A stretch of DNA of 57,650 nucleotides from Cytophagaceae bacterium (GTDB lineage Bacteria > Bacteroidota > Bacteroidia > Cytophagales > Spirosomataceae), in contig JAHEAY010000006.1 in NCBI GenBank assembly GCA_024642485.1, forward strand, positions 1 to 57,650, read 5' to 3'. The position numbers were made by a program, and so were the translations under genes. The number at the start of each line of letters is the position of its first letter. The first letter of the stretch is position 1. The notes under the pieces are model-generated. The model did not search any database, had not been told where the DNA came from, and was given only the letters and a program-made list of their open reading frames with translations. Below, one piece after another: positions 57,463 through 57,650 of this stretch.

Positions 57463-57650
57463 TTATCTTCTTCGTTTTCCTCTCGGAATTACTTTCGAAC
57501 TTCTTGCACCGCGTGGCATATCACGTTTACGTGAGCGGTTATTCGCATAAGCTCCTGCTCCACGCATCCCCACCATTTCTAAATCGATAGTTCTTTTAGC
57601 CAAATTTGTATCACGCACTTTGACTTTTACGGCATCGCCAAAAGTAAATA
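57463..57650 (-). CDS. rnr: Ribonuclease R, C-terminal part (5' end outside window)
   Basis: Reverse-strand translation FTFGDAVKVKVRDTNLAKRTIDLEMVGMRGAGAYANNRSRKRDMPRGARSSKVIPRGKRRR*; S1-domain end plus basic tail. Confidence 0.75.
   Translation of the reverse strand, partial: FTFGDAVKVKVRDTNLAKRTIDLEMVGMRGAGAYANNRSRKRDMPRGARSSKVIPRGKRRR

Noticed and set aside
1-57650. tRNA/rRNA genes
   Set aside because: No cloverleaf or rRNA-like sequence recognised in the intergenic gaps by eye; tRNAscan/barrnap would be decisive.

Overview
Bacteroidota (Cytophagales-like) chromosomal window with about 44 credible protein-coding genes. Most are housekeeping or carbohydrate genes: GH3, GH97, GH16, a six-hairpin glycosidase, recF, pdhA, uvrB, mazG, galM, rpsA, a TetR-TolC-MFP-RND efflux operon, ggt, nagA, an aminotransferase, glycerate kinase and the 3' end of rnr. 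No rRNA, tRNA, CRISPR array or transposase was recognised. The most interesting structure lies outside ordinary annotation: (i) a ~32-nt element conserved just upstream of two otherwise unrelated, AT-rich genes for putative exported proteins ~10 kb apart (47366-47398 and 57058-57089); (ii) a dispersed palindromic repeat family (GACGCTGCCGGGGTC..GACCCCGGCAGCGTC) with a conserved CTTTTA-containing flank, in places running into ORF ends; (iii) a giant T9SS-type surface protein with exact 99-bp-period Ca-binding repeats next to a PorP/SprF partner; (iv) three amidohydrolase domains in tandem, of which only one keeps the metal-binding HxH; (v) an AT-rich island with an OM barrel protein, a GLPGLI protein and a small exported protein, with an 11-bp tandem repeat/palindrome cluster upstream; (vi) an unannotated ferritin-like (ExxH) protein abutting a lactonase. 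All family calls come from reading motifs by eye; no database search was run.
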